Counted from the stretch's first letter, positions 7,861-16,912 are shown. The stretch: DNA of 64,000 bases from Amycolatopsis acidicola (GCF_007713735.2 NZ_VMNW02000012.1:1-64000); one strand, 5' to 3'. Translations and numbers: made by a program. The notes: generated from the letters alone by a model not told the origin.

Positions 7861-9390
7861 ATGGCGACCCTGGCGGAGCTGGTCGGATACTGGGCGCGCT
7901 GGCAGCCCGGCGCGACCGCGTGGATGAGAAACGGGGAGCGGGTCAGCTGGGCCCAGGCCGAACGGAACACCGGCCGCGTGGCCGCGGCGTTGCACGAGGC
8001 GGGTGTCCTGCCCGGCGACCGGATCGGCATTCTGGGCGCGAATTCGCTGGCGTGGTGCGAAATCGCGCTGGCGACGCTGCGCGCGGGCTGCGCCGTGGTC
8101 CCGCTGAACGTGCGTGCCACGCCGAGTGAACTCGCCTACATGATCGACACCGTCGGCTGCCGGGCGATCGCCGTCGACGGAAAGCACTCGGCCCGGCTGG
8201 ACGCGGTGACCGCCGACCGGCCGGGAATCCTGCGGATCGGGCTGGATGCCGACGCGTCGGCGTCCACCACGCTGGACGCGCTCCGGGCCCGCGAGCCGTC
8301 CGCGGTGCGGCCCGCCGCGTCCGTCGGGCCGGACACGCCTGCCGTCATCGCGTTCACGTCGGGCACGACCGGACATCCCAAGGGCGCCACGCTCACGCAC
8401 GCCAACATCGCCGCGACCGTCGACACGTACACGCGCTGGGAGAACTGGGGAACCCACACGAAATCCCTGTTGTTCGCCCCGCTGGCGTTCACCGGCGGCG
8501 TCGTCAACGCGCTGCTCGGGCTCTACGGCGTGGGCGGCACCCTGATCCTCGAAGACTTCCACCCGGCGCGGGCGCTGGAGCAGATCGTCGCCGCGCCGGT
8601 CACCGCGATGACCGGCGTGCCGATCACCTACGAGTCGATCGTCGCGCTGCCCGAGTTCGCCGAGGCCGACCTGTCCGCGCTCACGACCGCCATCACCGGC
8701 GGCTCGGTGGTGACCGAAAAGTTGCTGAAAGCCTACGCGGACAAGGGAGTTCAGCTGCGGGAGGCGTACGGGCTCACCGAGGCCTGCGGTGGCTCCACCC
8801 TGGTCCCGCGCGAACACTTCCGGACCAAGTCCGGCACGGCGGGCATCCCCGGCGTGCACTGCAGGCTCCGCATCGTCGACGGAGAGGGCGCCACGCTGCC
8901 CACTGGTTCCGTGGGCGAGATCGCGGTCCAGGGGCCGCAGGTGATGTCCGGCTACTGGGGCGACCCGGTCGCCACGGCCGGGGCGATCCGGGACGGCTGG
9001 CTGCACACCGGCGACCTGGGCCGGCTGGACGACGACGGTTTCCTGTCCATTGTGGACCGGAAGAAGGACATGATCATCTCCGGCGGGATCAACGTGTACC
9101 CCGCCGAGATCGAGCGCGTGGTCGCCTCGTTCCCCGGGGTGGAGGAGACCGTGGCTGTCGGCGTCGCGCACGAGCGGTGGGGCGAGACGGTGGCGGTGGT
9201 CGTCGGCGGTGAGGTCGACCTCGACGAGCTGTACGCCTACGCCCGCGAGCATCTGGCCGACTACAAGCTCCCGCGTTACCTGCACCGGGCGACGGAACCG
9301 TTGCCGCGCAGCATGTCCGGGAAACTGCTGCGGCGCGTCGTCCGCGCCGGGTTCGACGTGGACGAGGCCGTCCGGACCCCTTCCGCGTGA
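7861..9390 (+). CDS. AMP-dependent acyl-CoA synthetase (FadD-like)
   Basis: A second adenylate-forming acyl-CoA ligase, 509 residues, with complete motifs: FTSGTTGHPKG near residue 164, YGLTEACGG near 303, GWLHTGDLG near 378, DRKKDMIISGG near 399, and the catalytic lysine in SMSGKLLRR near 485. The ATG follows GGGAGAG at a good distance. It resembles fatty-acyl or aryl-CoA ligases of the FadD type more than acetyl-CoA synthetase. It lies between the molybdoenzyme and the cysteine hydrolase on the same strand and probably activates the acid that enters or leaves that route. Confidence 0.92.
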   Translation: MATLAELVGYWARWQPGATAWMRNGERVSWAQAERNTGRVAAALHEAGVLPGDRIGILGANSLAWCEIALATLRAGCAVVPLNVRATPSELAYMIDTVGCRAIAVDGKHSARLDAVTADRPGILRIGLDADASASTTLDALRAREPSAVRPAASVGPDTPAVIAFTSGTTGHPKGATLTHANIAATVDTYTRWENWGTHTKSLLFAPLAFTGGVVNALLGLYGVGGTLILEDFHPARALEQIVAAPVTAMTGVPITYESIVALPEFAEADLSALTTAITGGSVVTEKLLKAYADKGVQLREAYGLTEACGGSTLVPREHFRTKSGTAGIPGVHCRLRIVDGEGATLPTGSVGEIAVQGPQVMSGYWGDPVATAGAIRDGWLHTGDLGRLDDDGFLSIVDRKKDMIISGGINVYPAEIERVVASFPGVEETVAVGVAHERWGETVAVVVGGEVDLDELYAYAREHLADYKLPRYLHRATEPLPRSMSGKLLRRVVRAGFDVDEAVRTPSA

Positions 9391-9415
9391 ACGGAAACCC
9401 GTAAAGGAGACCTCG

Positions 9416-10153
9416 ATGACCGTCGACGAAGCGAACATCTCCGCCGAAGTGCTGCCGGGTGATGTCACCGGGCGCTGGTTCAACTCCGCCGCGTTCGACG
9501 TGAACGATCCCTGGAAGGGGCTGAACCCGGCGCGGGCGGCCTTCGTCCTCGTCGACCTCATCAACTGGCAGGCCCATCCGGACGGCACGAGCCTGCAGCT
9601 GCTCCGGAAGGGCGGTTCGGTACCGCAGGCCGACTTCGTCACGAAACGCTGTGAAACGGTGCTGCTGCCGACGCTGAAATCGCTCCTGCCGGTGGCGAGG
9701 TCCTGTGGGATGCACGTGCTGCACGCCCGCCTGATCAGCCGTGCGCCCGACTACCGCGACGCGGTCCCCGCGTTCCAGGGTTACCTGCGTGCCGCCGAAG
9801 CGCGGGACGGTTCGTGGGCGGGGCAGGTACTCGACGGGCTGGAAGCGCCGGGAGACATCTCGGTCGCCAAAAGGGGATCCGGCGCGTTCACGGGTTCGGA
9901 GCTCGACACGATCCTGCGCAACCTCGACATCGACACCGTGTTCTACGCCGGCGTTGTCACCAATGCGTGCGTGCTGCTCAGTGTCGCGAGCGGATTCGAC
10001 CTTGGCTACCGGCAATACCTGGTCACGGACTGCACGGCGGCCCTGAGCGAGCGCGACCAGGAAGACGCCGAGCGCTTCATCGGCGCCTACCTGGCGCAGC
10101 TCGTCACAGCCGAAGACACGACGGCGGCACTGAAGCGGGTGGCCGCGTCATAG
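9416..10153 (+). CDS. Isochorismatase-family cysteine hydrolase
   Basis: A 245-residue alpha/beta hydrolase of the isochorismatase/nicotinamidase group, which cleaves amide, carbamoyl or enol-ether bonds. The catalytic triad is visible: Asp47 in LVDLIN, Lys152 in VAKRGSG and Cys185 in GVVTNACV. Cysteine at the last position points to an amidohydrolase (carbamoyl or amide cleavage) rather than isochorismatase itself. The start is the ATG after AAAGGAG, 25 bases after the ligase stop. Together with the ligase and the molybdoenzyme this suggests use of a nitrogen-containing compound, which is an inference. Confidence 0.88.
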   Translation: MTVDEANISAEVLPGDVTGRWFNSAAFDVNDPWKGLNPARAAFVLVDLINWQAHPDGTSLQLLRKGGSVPQADFVTKRCETVLLPTLKSLLPVARSCGMHVLHARLISRAPDYRDAVPAFQGYLRAAEARDGSWAGQVLDGLEAPGDISVAKRGSGAFTGSELDTILRNLDIDTVFYAGVVTNACVLLSVASGFDLGYRQYLVTDCTAALSERDQEDAERFIGAYLAQLVTAEDTTAALKRVAAS

Positions 10154-10607
10154 GAAGGTCGGATCGGCGCCGAAAACCGCTGCCCGGTGACGCTACTGGC
10201 CCGCGCTGTCGCAGAGCCGTGAAGATCTCGCGTGTCGCACGAAGGGTCACGGGGCTCCTGACGGCATGACTCCACCCCGTCGCGTGCGGGCAGTACATCA
10301 AGAGCAGTGGTGCCCGATCTCGTGCACCCCGCGAGCAGGTGGTTGTCGTTGGCCGACATCATGAAACCGGGCGAATCCAGCGAGCCCGCGGACTCCCCGT
10401 CCTGGCCGCCCTCGGTGCACTTGCCCATGTCCCCGCCGGGGACGATGTGGTTTTCCGGCAGCGGACCGTCGTTGCCGAACGCGACCACCTCGGGCGAGGC
10501 CTGCCGCGCGAGACGAAAGCGAGTGCGTCCAAAGTGGACTGATCGAGCCACTGCACGTCGTCGGCGAGGAGCGGCAGGCGCCGCCCGGGCACGCGGTGAG
10601 CAACTGA
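10154..10607. other. Gene-poor spacer with decayed sequence
   Basis: No convincing gene lies in these 454 bases. On the minus strand a short stretch (10497-10592) encodes a peptide like part of a LuxR-type ATPase. Another minus frame gives a peptide rich in Gly, Asn and Asp that I could not match. The reading frames do not join. The best reading is the remnant of one or more lost genes. Confidence 0.5.
10497..10592 (-). pseudogene. Fragment of a LuxR-family (AAA/MalT-like) regulator ATPase domain
   Basis: The minus strand reads PLLADDVQWLDQSTLDALAF, which matches the Walker B region of large LuxR-family ATPase regulators (LLVDDVQWxDxxSLxALAFxxRR). Only about 30 residues survive. The sequence on both sides does not continue the protein and there is no start, DNA-binding domain or nucleotide-binding loop. 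It is a relic of a deleted regulator gene. Confidence 0.5.
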
Positions 10608-11429
10608 CTAGCTCCGGAGGAAGTCGAGCAGGTCGCGGTCGAACTGCTGCTGGTACTCACCGTGGATTCCGTGTGACGCGCCGGGATAGACCCGCAGCGT
10701 GCCGTATTTGACCAGTTCCGCCGTTTTCGCGGCGGAGTCGTGGATCGGCACGATCTGGTCGTCGTCGCCGTGCGCGATGAGGATCGGCACGTCCAGCGCC
10801 TTCAGGTCCTCGGTGAAGTCCGTTTCCGAGAACGCCTTGACGCAGTCGTAGGCCGACGCCAGCCCGGCATTCATGCCCTGCCGCCAGAAATCGTCGATCA
10901 GTCCCTGGGAAACGGCGGCCCCGTCCCGGTTGAACCCGTAGAAGGGCACCGCCAGGTCCTTCCAGTACTGCGAGCGGTCGCCGAGCACGCTGTCCCGGAT
11001 GCCGTCGAACGCGGACAGCGGGGTGCCGTCGGGGTTCTTGTCCGACTGCACCATCACCGGCGGGACCGCGCCGGCCGTGACCACTTTGCGCACCTTGCCC
11101 GCTCCATGGCGTACCGCGTAGCGGACCGCTTCACCGCCACCGGTGGAGTGGCCGACCACCACGACCTCCGACAGCCCCAGCCCGTCGACGAGCGCCGAGA
11201 GGTCGGCGGCGTAGGTGTCCATGTCGTTGCCCGCCCAGGTCTGCTCCGAGCGGCCGTGCCCGCGTCTGTCGTGCGCGATGGCGCGGAACCCGTTGTCCGC
11301 GAGCAGTTTCAGCTCGACGTCCCAGGCGTCCGAGCTGAGCGGCCAGCCGTGGCTGAACACCACGGCCGGGCCGCTTCCCCAATCCTTGTAGAAGAGCCGT
11401 GCACCGTCGGAACCTTCGAAATATGGCAT
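10608..11429 (-). CDS. Alpha/beta hydrolase of the non-heme haloperoxidase (chloroperoxidase) type
   Basis: A 273-residue cofactor-free alpha/beta hydrolase. The triad is Ser95 in VVGHSTGGG, Asp224 (in the GDDDQ run) and His253 in GASHG. The SHGWPLSSDAW and DRRGHGRS segments are typical of bacterial perhydrolases and arylesterases once named chloroperoxidases, so esterase or lactonase activity is likely. I chose the ATG at 11429 (MPYFEGSDG) because it gives the usual family length, although no strong ribosome site precedes it; the frame stays open to 11627. It is cytoplasmic, with no signal peptide. It is followed on the same strand by decayed sequence. Confidence 0.87.
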   Translation of the reverse strand: MPYFEGSDGARLFYKDWGSGPAVVFSHGWPLSSDAWDVELKLLADNGFRAIAHDRRGHGRSEQTWAGNDMDTYAADLSALVDGLGLSEVVVVGHSTGGGEAVRYAVRHGAGKVRKVVTAGAVPPVMVQSDKNPDGTPLSAFDGIRDSVLGDRSQYWKDLAVPFYGFNRDGAAVSQGLIDDFWRQGMNAGLASAYDCVKAFSETDFTEDLKALDVPILIAHGDDDQIVPIHDSAAKTAELVKYGTLRVYPGASHGIHGEYQQQFDRDLLDFLRS

Positions 11430-11514
11430 GAGGAAAGTGTCGGCGCCGGGGAGCCGCACCGCCATAGGCCGAATGACCACACCATGCCGCGACTGGATGT
11501 CCGGGTCGGTGAGT

Positions 11515-12159
11515 TCAGCCGTTTCCCGGGCCGACCGTCTCGCCCGTGGGGCCGCTCGCGCCGAAGTCGTGGCTTTCCCAGCGGAGCACGCGCCAGTCGT
11601 CGGGGTGGCCGGAGAGGGTGACGACACCGGTGTTGCCCAGCGAGTGCCGGGCGGCGAACTCCGCGTCGACGTTGCCGGCGCGCGCGGCCGCCCAGGTCCG
11701 GATCGCGGCGCCGTGGCTGATCATGGCCACCGTGTCCGCTCCGGTGCTCGCGGCCTCGGCGACTACGGCGTCGTAGCGGGCCAGCGCCTCTTCGCCGCTT
11801 TCGCCGCCGGGGATGCGGAGCGCGGTTTCGCCCTTCGCCCAGGCGAAAGCCGTGGTGAGATACGTCTCGATGGACTGTTCGTCGCCCAGCATTTCGAGAT
11901 CACCGGCCGCCAGCTCGCGGATCCCGGCGCGGACGCGGACCTCGAGGCCGGTGGCCGCGGCCAGTGGCGCGGCCGTGAGCTGGGCGCGCACCAGCGTGGA
12001 GGCGTAGAGCGCGCCGATGCTCTCGCCCGCCAGCGCGGCAGGGAGCGCGGCCGCCTGCTCCTCGCCGAGCGGGGTCAGCCCTGGCCCCGGTTCGGCGGTG
12101 TCCAGGAGCGCCTTGAGATTGGACGGGGTCTGGCCATGACGGATGAGCAGCAAACGCAA
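11515..12159 (-). CDS. Histidine phosphatase (phosphoglycerate-mutase-like)
   Basis: The N-terminus carries the RHGQT signature with the phospho-accepting His8, and a second conserved histidine appears in ISHGAA. The 214-residue length fits small broad-specificity phosphatases of this family. The TTG start at 12159 is supported by GAGGAGG eight bases upstream and places the RHG motif correctly; the frame stays open far upstream but without family similarity. It is divergent from the RibD-like reductase gene, with about 120 bases between the two starts. The substrate cannot be told. Confidence 0.85.
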   Translation of the reverse strand: MRLLLIRHGQTPSNLKALLDTAEPGPGLTPLGEEQAAALPAALAGESIGALYASTLVRAQLTAAPLAAATGLEVRVRAGIRELAAGDLEMLGDEQSIETYLTTAFAWAKGETALRIPGGESGEEALARYDAVVAEAASTGADTVAMISHGAAIRTWAAARAGNVDAEFAARHSLGNTGVVTLSGHPDDWRVLRWESHDFGASGPTGETVGPGNG

Positions 12160-12279
12160 CGAACGGTCCTCCTCGGTACTTTCCTCCCCGACGGTACCTG
12201 CGTCACCCCGCGGGCCGACGAGTTCCGGGCCTCTTCCTGGTCTGCACTGACGAACGGACATCCGGAGAGAGGAACCACC

Positions 12280-12888
12280 GTGGGCAAGCTGATCGTTACC
12301 GAGTTCACGACACTGGACGGCGTGGCGCAGTCGCCGGGCGGGCCCGACGAGGACCGCGACGGCGGTTTCGGCCACGGCGGCTGGCACGCGCCGTTCCTGG
12401 ACCCCGACGCGGGCAAAGCCGGGTTCGAAGCCGCCAGATCGATGGACGCGCTGTTGCTCGGCCGCCACACCTACGACGTGTTCGCCGGGTTCTGGCCGAA
12501 CGGGCCCGAGGAGCTGCCGTTCACCGCCCTGCTCAACAGCGTCCCCAAGTACGTGGCGAGCCGGACACTCACCGAGCCGCTGTCCTGGCAGGGCTCGACC
12601 GTGCTGGCGCAGCCCGTCGAAGAGAGCGTCGCCGCGGTGAAGGAGCACCACGAGGAGGTGCATGTCATCGGCAGCCTCGGCCTCGTGCAGTCGCTGTTGC
12701 GCGCCGGCCTCGTCGACCGGCTGGACCTGTGGGTCGACCCCGTCGTGCTCGGCAGCGGCAAGAAGCTGTTCGGGGACGGGGTTCCGCCCGCCGCACTGCG
12801 CCTGATCGAGTCGGTCAGCTATGCCAACGGGATGCTCCACCTGGTGTACGACACCGCGGGCGAGCCTTCCTACGGGGCCATCAGCTAG
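12280..12888 (+). CDS. Dihydrofolate reductase-family protein (RibD C-terminal domain)
   Basis: A 202-residue stand-alone RibD-C/DHFR-like domain of the type common in actinobacteria. Typical features are the start IVTEFTTLDGVAQSPGG, the LLLGRHTYDVFAGFW segment, and VHVIGSLGLVQSLL with the glycine-rich NADPH-binding turn. It is probably an NADPH-dependent reductase of unknown substrate and not a true folate enzyme. The GTG start at 12280 follows GGAGAGAGG. Transcription is divergent from the phosphatase gene. Confidence 0.85.
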   Translation: MGKLIVTEFTTLDGVAQSPGGPDEDRDGGFGHGGWHAPFLDPDAGKAGFEAARSMDALLLGRHTYDVFAGFWPNGPEELPFTALLNSVPKYVASRTLTEPLSWQGSTVLAQPVEESVAAVKEHHEEVHVIGSLGLVQSLLRAGLVDRLDLWVDPVVLGSGKKLFGDGVPPAALRLIESVSYANGMLHLVYDTAGEPSYGAIS

Positions 12889-13077
12889 CGCCACGATCCG
12901 CCGTGACCGGCGCATTACCAGAGTTGTTGATCTTGGTTTCGGGCCGTCCCGTGCTCGGCGCCGGCGGGCGTCCGGCAGGATATCGCGTGCTCTGGGCGAA
13001 GGGCCCGGAGTGGTGGGTGCCCGGGGCGGGCATGACGTGCTCGCCCCGGGCCTGCACGGCGCGGAGTCCACAGTGGA

Positions 13078-13890
13078 CTATCCCGCGATCCCGGCCTCCT
13101 GGCGGTTGCGCAGTTCGTGCGAGAAGCCGCTCGCCAGCTGGGACAGCTCGGCCGCGGTGGCGAGCAGGCTGGGCGCCAGCTCTTCCATCCGGTCCGCGGT
13201 CAGTTTCACGCTCGGGCCGGCGATGCTGACCACGCCCGGCACGGAAGCGTGGTCCCCGACGATCAGCGGGGCGGCCATGGCCGAGATGCCTTCTTCGATG
13301 CTGTCGTGCACCTGCGCCCACCCCTTGGCGCGTGCGTTGTCGATCCGCGCCTGCACTTCGGCGAGCGTCTTGGGCGCGTTGTGGCCGATGGGGTTCCGGT
13401 CGTCCGGCGCCTGCCGCGCGACGAGGCGCAGGGCCTCGTCGTCGCTGAGCTGGGAAAGCCAGGCCAGCCCGCTGGCCGACGAGCCGAACGGGATCTCCGA
13501 CCCGTGGTTCGGATCGGGCTCGTAGCGCAGTCCGGTCCGCGCGCCCTGGGCTTTGGCCACCCACAGCAACTGTTCGCCGTCCACGAGCCCGAGCCGCACG
13601 AGCTGCCCGGATTCGTTCGCCAGCTTGGCCAGCACCGGGACGGCCAGCTCGAAGATGGTGCTCGTCGCGAGGTGCCGCAGGCCCAGGCTGACGATCTTCA
13701 GCGTGAGCGCGTAGTCCCCGGACGGCACCTGCCGCACGAACCCGTCCTCGATGAGCGAGACGAGCATGCGGTGCGCGCCGCTCTTGGGCAGGTCCACCGT
13801 CTCGGCGATCCGGGTCAGCGGCAGCCCGTCCGGCGAGCCGACCAGACACTCCAGGACCGCGAGGCCCCTCGACAACGCTCCAGTCGCCAT
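13078..13890 (-). CDS. IclR family transcriptional regulator
   Basis: It has a winged-helix N-terminus (residues 5-65; LTRIAETVDLPKSGAHRML is the recognition region) and a C-terminal effector-binding domain of the IclR type. The 270-residue length is normal. The ATG at 13890 (MATGALSRGLAVLECL) follows GGAG at short spacing. It is divergent from the nine-gene catabolic operon that begins at 14044, with two TTCCA-type palindromes in the shared gap, so it very likely controls that operon in response to the substrate or an intermediate. IclR proteins can repress or activate; which one applies is not visible. Confidence 0.9.
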   Translation of the reverse strand: MATGALSRGLAVLECLVGSPDGLPLTRIAETVDLPKSGAHRMLVSLIEDGFVRQVPSGDYALTLKIVSLGLRHLATSTIFELAVPVLAKLANESGQLVRLGLVDGEQLLWVAKAQGARTGLRYEPDPNHGSEIPFGSSASGLAWLSQLSDDEALRLVARQAPDDRNPIGHNAPKTLAEVQARIDNARAKGWAQVHDSIEEGISAMAAPLIVGDHASVPGVVSIAGPSVKLTADRMEELAPSLLATAAELSQLASGFSHELRNRQEAGIAG

Positions 13891-13999
13891 AGCTCCTGCT
13901 CTCCGCCGCACCGCCGGGGTCCGGCAAGCGTAGTGGAGCGCCCCATCGGGACGTCCCCACCCGTGTTCACCTGGTGATTGACAATCTAGCAGAATGGTG

Positions 14000-14031
14000 T
14001 TCCACTTTTGAAGCCCGTTCCAGTGTTGGAA
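14000..14031. promoter_or_regulatory. Two TTCCA half-palindromic boxes, probable IclR operator
   Basis: Box B (14018-14031) is a perfect short palindrome, TTCCA-GTGT-TGGAA. Box A (14000-14012, TTCCACTTTTGAA) has the same left arm and a degenerate right arm. The boxes start 18 bases apart, just upstream of the first operon gene, and box B overlaps its ribosome site. TTGACA at 13978-13983 could be a -35 element. The position between an IclR gene and its likely target supports an operator role. Confidence 0.5.
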
Positions 14032-14043
14032 GGAAGTCAGGTT

Positions 14044-14550
14044 ATGAGCAGGGAGATTCCGCGGCAGGGACTGCTGTATGAGGACCTGTCGGTGGGGCTC
14101 TCGTTTCGCAGTCCCGGCCGGACGATCACCGACGCCGACGTGCTCGGGTTCGCGGGGCTGACGGGGGACTACTCCGAGGTGCACACGAGCGACGTGTACG
14201 CGAAGGCCAGTCAGTTCGGCCGGCGGATCGCGCACGGGATGCTGGGCCTCGCGTACGCGCACGGGCTGATGTGGCCGCGCACGGAGATGTTGCGGCACAC
14301 CGCGATCGCGTTCCTCGGGATCAAGGACTGGCGGTTCGTGGCGCCGATCTTCATCGGGGACACGATCTTCGTGAACTACTCGGTCGCGGAGATGCGCGAT
14401 TCGAAGTCGAAGCCGGACCAGGCGATCGTCACCTTCGACGTCGAGGTGGTCGACCAGGACGGCCGGGTCTGTCAGCAGGGCCGGAAGGTCGAGCTGCTGT
14501 CGAAGGTTCCGCTCGACGGCGTCGCCGCGAGCGACGGGACCGGCCGGTGA
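14044..14550 (+). CDS. MaoC-like (hot-dog fold) dehydratase
   Basis: A 168-residue single hot-dog-domain protein. The hydratase signature is present: GDYSEVHTSDVYAKASQFG contains the catalytic Asp/His pair of MaoC enzymes, followed by IAHGML. MaoC proteins add water to or remove it from 2-enoyl-CoA thioesters. The start is the ATG after AAGGAAG. It is the first gene of the operon and overlaps the next start by four bases (GTGA). The two CoA-transferase genes of the operon would supply its CoA thioester. Confidence 0.87.
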   Translation: MSREIPRQGLLYEDLSVGLSFRSPGRTITDADVLGFAGLTGDYSEVHTSDVYAKASQFGRRIAHGMLGLAYAHGLMWPRTEMLRHTAIAFLGIKDWRFVAPIFIGDTIFVNYSVAEMRDSKSKPDQAIVTFDVEVVDQDGRVCQQGRKVELLSKVPLDGVAASDGTGR

Positions 14551-15302
14551 CGGCGCGGTTCGGCGGGCGGCGCGCGCTGGTGACCGGGGGCGCCCGGGGG
14601 ATCGGGCTCGCGATCGTGGAGCGGCTCGCTGCCGAAGGCGCGAGCGTCGTGGTCGCCGACATCGATGGCGCGCAGGCCGACGGCGCCGTGAAAGCGTTGC
14701 GGGACAAGGGTTTCACAGTCGACGCGGGTGTGCTCGACGTGGCTGATCCAGCCTCGTTCGCGGCGGTGGACGAGCGGCTGGATCTCGTGGTCGCGAACGC
14801 GGGGATCCAGACCTTCGCCTCCGCGAGCGAGCTGACCGTCGCCGACTGGGATCGGGTGCTGGACATCAACGCGCGCGGCACGATGCTCACGCTGCAGCTG
14901 GCCTCGCGGCTCGTGCGCGACGGCGGAGCGGTGGTCACGGTCTCCTCGATCCAGGCGTTGCTGCCGAATCCGTTGTCCGCCAACTATTCCGCGTCGAAAG
15001 CCGCCGTGCTGAGCCTGACGAAGTCGTTCGCCGCTGAGCTGGCGCCGCGCGGGATCCGCGTGAACGCGGTCGCGCCGGGGCGGATCGAGACCGGGCTGTC
15101 GGACTACGGCAGTGAAGAGGTCGGGCGCCTGACCGGTCAGCCGCCCGCCGAGGCGCTGGAGCGCAGGCTCGCGTCGAACCCGCTGGGCCGGATCGGGCGG
15201 CCGGACGAGGTCGCCGCCGCGGTGGCGTTCCTGGCCTCGGACGACGCGTCGTACATCACCGGCGAGTGCGTGAACGTGTGCGGTGGGGACGTGATGGCAT
15301 GA
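14547..15302 (+). CDS. Short-chain dehydrogenase/reductase (SDR)
   Basis: A classical SDR of 251 residues: nucleotide-binding TGGARGIG at residues 13-20, NAG near 90, catalytic Tyr147 and Lys151 in YSASK, and a normal C-terminus. The Asp in VVADID after the second strand favours NAD over NADP. The GTG start overlaps the MaoC stop (GTGA) and its own stop overlaps the next ATG. It probably oxidises the hydroxyacyl product of the MaoC step or a hydroxy acid in the same path. Confidence 0.9.
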   Translation: MTARFGGRRALVTGGARGIGLAIVERLAAEGASVVVADIDGAQADGAVKALRDKGFTVDAGVLDVADPASFAAVDERLDLVVANAGIQTFASASELTVADWDRVLDINARGTMLTLQLASRLVRDGGAVVTVSSIQALLPNPLSANYSASKAAVLSLTKSFAAELAPRGIRVNAVAPGRIETGLSDYGSEEVGRLTGQPPAEALERRLASNPLGRIGRPDEVAAAVAFLASDDASYITGECVNVCGGDVMA

Positions 15303-16912
15303 TCGCGCTCGACGCGGCGCCGTCCGGGCGCGGCCGCCCCGATCTGCACCTGACTCCCGAAGCCGCGGCGGCCCTGGTTCCCGATGGCGCCACGCTCGCG
15401 GTCGGCGGGACCGGATCCTTGTTGCAGGTGCCGGAAACCCTGCTCGCCGCGCTGGAACGGCGCTGGGAGTCCGAAGCCGGGCCACGGGATCTCGACGTGG
15501 TGCACGTGATGGGCCTCGGCGATCACGAGGGCCGCGGGGTCGACCACATCGCGATTCCCGGTCTGGTGCGCCGGTTCATCGGTTCGCATTTCGTGCTCTC
15601 GCCTCGGGAACAGGGCGTCATCGCGCGCGACGAGGTGGAGGCGATCGGCCTGCCCGCGGGCACGATTTCCTTGCTGTACCGGGAGATCGCCGCGCGCAGG
15701 CCGGGCCTGTTCACCGACATCGGGCTTGGCACGTTCGTCGACCCGCGGCAGCAGTGGGGGCGGATGAACTCCCGCACGCAGGCCGGGCTCAGCGAACTGG
15801 TCACCATCGGCGGCGAGGAATGGCTGTTCTACCCGCGGTTCGACATCGACGTCGCGTTCCTGCGCGCGACCGAGGCGGACGCCGACGGCAACATCAGCAT
15901 GGACGACGAGGCCGCGATCGGGGACAACCTCGCGATCGCCCAGGCCGCGCGCAACAGCGGTGGAATCGTTGTGGTGGAAGTGAAACGCCTCGTCGAGCGC
16001 GGCGCGATCCCGGCGAGCCGGGTGCGGATCCCCGGGCCGCTGGTGGACCACGTGGTGCGCACGGACTACCCGAACCAGACCCCGGTCACCGTGGCGGATC
16101 CGCGCCGTACCGGTGTCACGCCGAACGCCGCGACCGAGGTCGAGCCGCTGCCGTTCGACCAGCGCATGGTGGTCGCCCGCCGCGCCGCGATCGAGCTGCA
16201 CGAGGGTGACCTGGCGAACCTGGGTGTCGGGATGGCCAACGGGATTTCCTACGTGGCCTTGGAAGAAGGCTTCCTCGACCGCTTCACGCTCACTGTCGAG
16301 CAGGGGATCTTCGGCGGCCTGCCCGGTGTCGGGCTGGATTCCGGCACGGCGATCAATCCTTCGTCCATTGTGGACATGCCAGGCCAGTTCGACCTCTACG
16401 ACGGCGGTGGGCTGGACTTCGCCGGGCTCGCGTTCGCGGAGATCGACCGCCACGGTAACGTGAACGTCGCCGCGGCCGGGGGCAAACCGATCGGGCCCGG
16501 TGGATTCATCGACATCAGCCAGAAAGCCCGGACGCTCGTCTTCTGCGGCACGCTGCGCGGCGGCGGTTTGCGTGTCCGTCTCGACGACGGGCGGCTGGAG
16601 ATCGTCGAAGAGGGCCGCTACCCGAAGTTCGTGTCCGAAGTGGACCACATCAGCTTCAGCGCCGGGCGCGCGGTCGCGACGGGACAACGTGTTCTGTATG
16701 TGACCGAACGCGCGGTGTTCCAGCTGACGGCCCAAGGCGTGGAGCTGATCGAGATCGCTCCCGGTGTCGATCTGCGGCGTGATGTGCTCGATCAGATGGG
16801 GTTCGAGCCCGTGATGAACGAGCCACGGCCGATGGACCCCGCCCTGTTCCGCCCGGGGCGCGCCGGGCTCAAACCCCGCCCTCGCAACCGAGAAAGGCCG
16901 CGAAAGGTATGA
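15299..16912 (+). CDS. Family I acyl-CoA transferase (propionate/acetate CoA-transferase, YdiF-like)
   Basis: A 537-residue fused alpha-beta CoA-transferase. The catalytic glutamate lies in VEQGIFGG (Glu334, the ExGxxG signature of family I), and the second half carries the FDLYDGGGLDFAGLAF segment typical of the YdiF/propionate CoA-transferase group. It moves CoA between acyl groups through a glutamyl-CoA intermediate. The start ATG overlaps the SDR stop and the stop overlaps the next start, so it is translated in a coupled chain. A family III enzyme follows directly. Confidence 0.9.
   Translation: MIALDAAPSGRGRPDLHLTPEAAAALVPDGATLAVGGTGSLLQVPETLLAALERRWESEAGPRDLDVVHVMGLGDHEGRGVDHIAIPGLVRRFIGSHFVLSPREQGVIARDEVEAIGLPAGTISLLYREIAARRPGLFTDIGLGTFVDPRQQWGRMNSRTQAGLSELVTIGGEEWLFYPRFDIDVAFLRATEADADGNISMDDEAAIGDNLAIAQAARNSGGIVVVEVKRLVERGAIPASRVRIPGPLVDHVVRTDYPNQTPVTVADPRRTGVTPNAATEVEPLPFDQRMVVARRAAIELHEGDLANLGVGMANGISYVALEEGFLDRFTLTVEQGIFGGLPGVGLDSGTAINPSSIVDMPGQFDLYDGGGLDFAGLAFAEIDRHGNVNVAAAGGKPIGPGGFIDISQKARTLVFCGTLRGGGLRVRLDDGRLEIVEEGRYPKFVSEVDHISFSAGRAVATGQRVLYVTERAVFQLTAQGVELIEIAPGVDLRRDVLDQMGFEPVMNEPRPMDPALFRPGRAGLKPRPRNRERPRKV

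Noticed and set aside
6412..9642. A 1076-codon open frame on the minus strand
   Set aside because: It lies antisense to the molybdoenzyme and ligase genes, which have full motif sets. Its translation is rich in Arg, Gly, His and Pro with no family motifs, as expected for the shadow frame of high-GC genes.
10087..10551. A minus-strand frame rich in Gly, Asn and Asp
   Set aside because: It overlaps the 3' end of the cysteine hydrolase gene, has no ribosome site, and I could not link it to a family.
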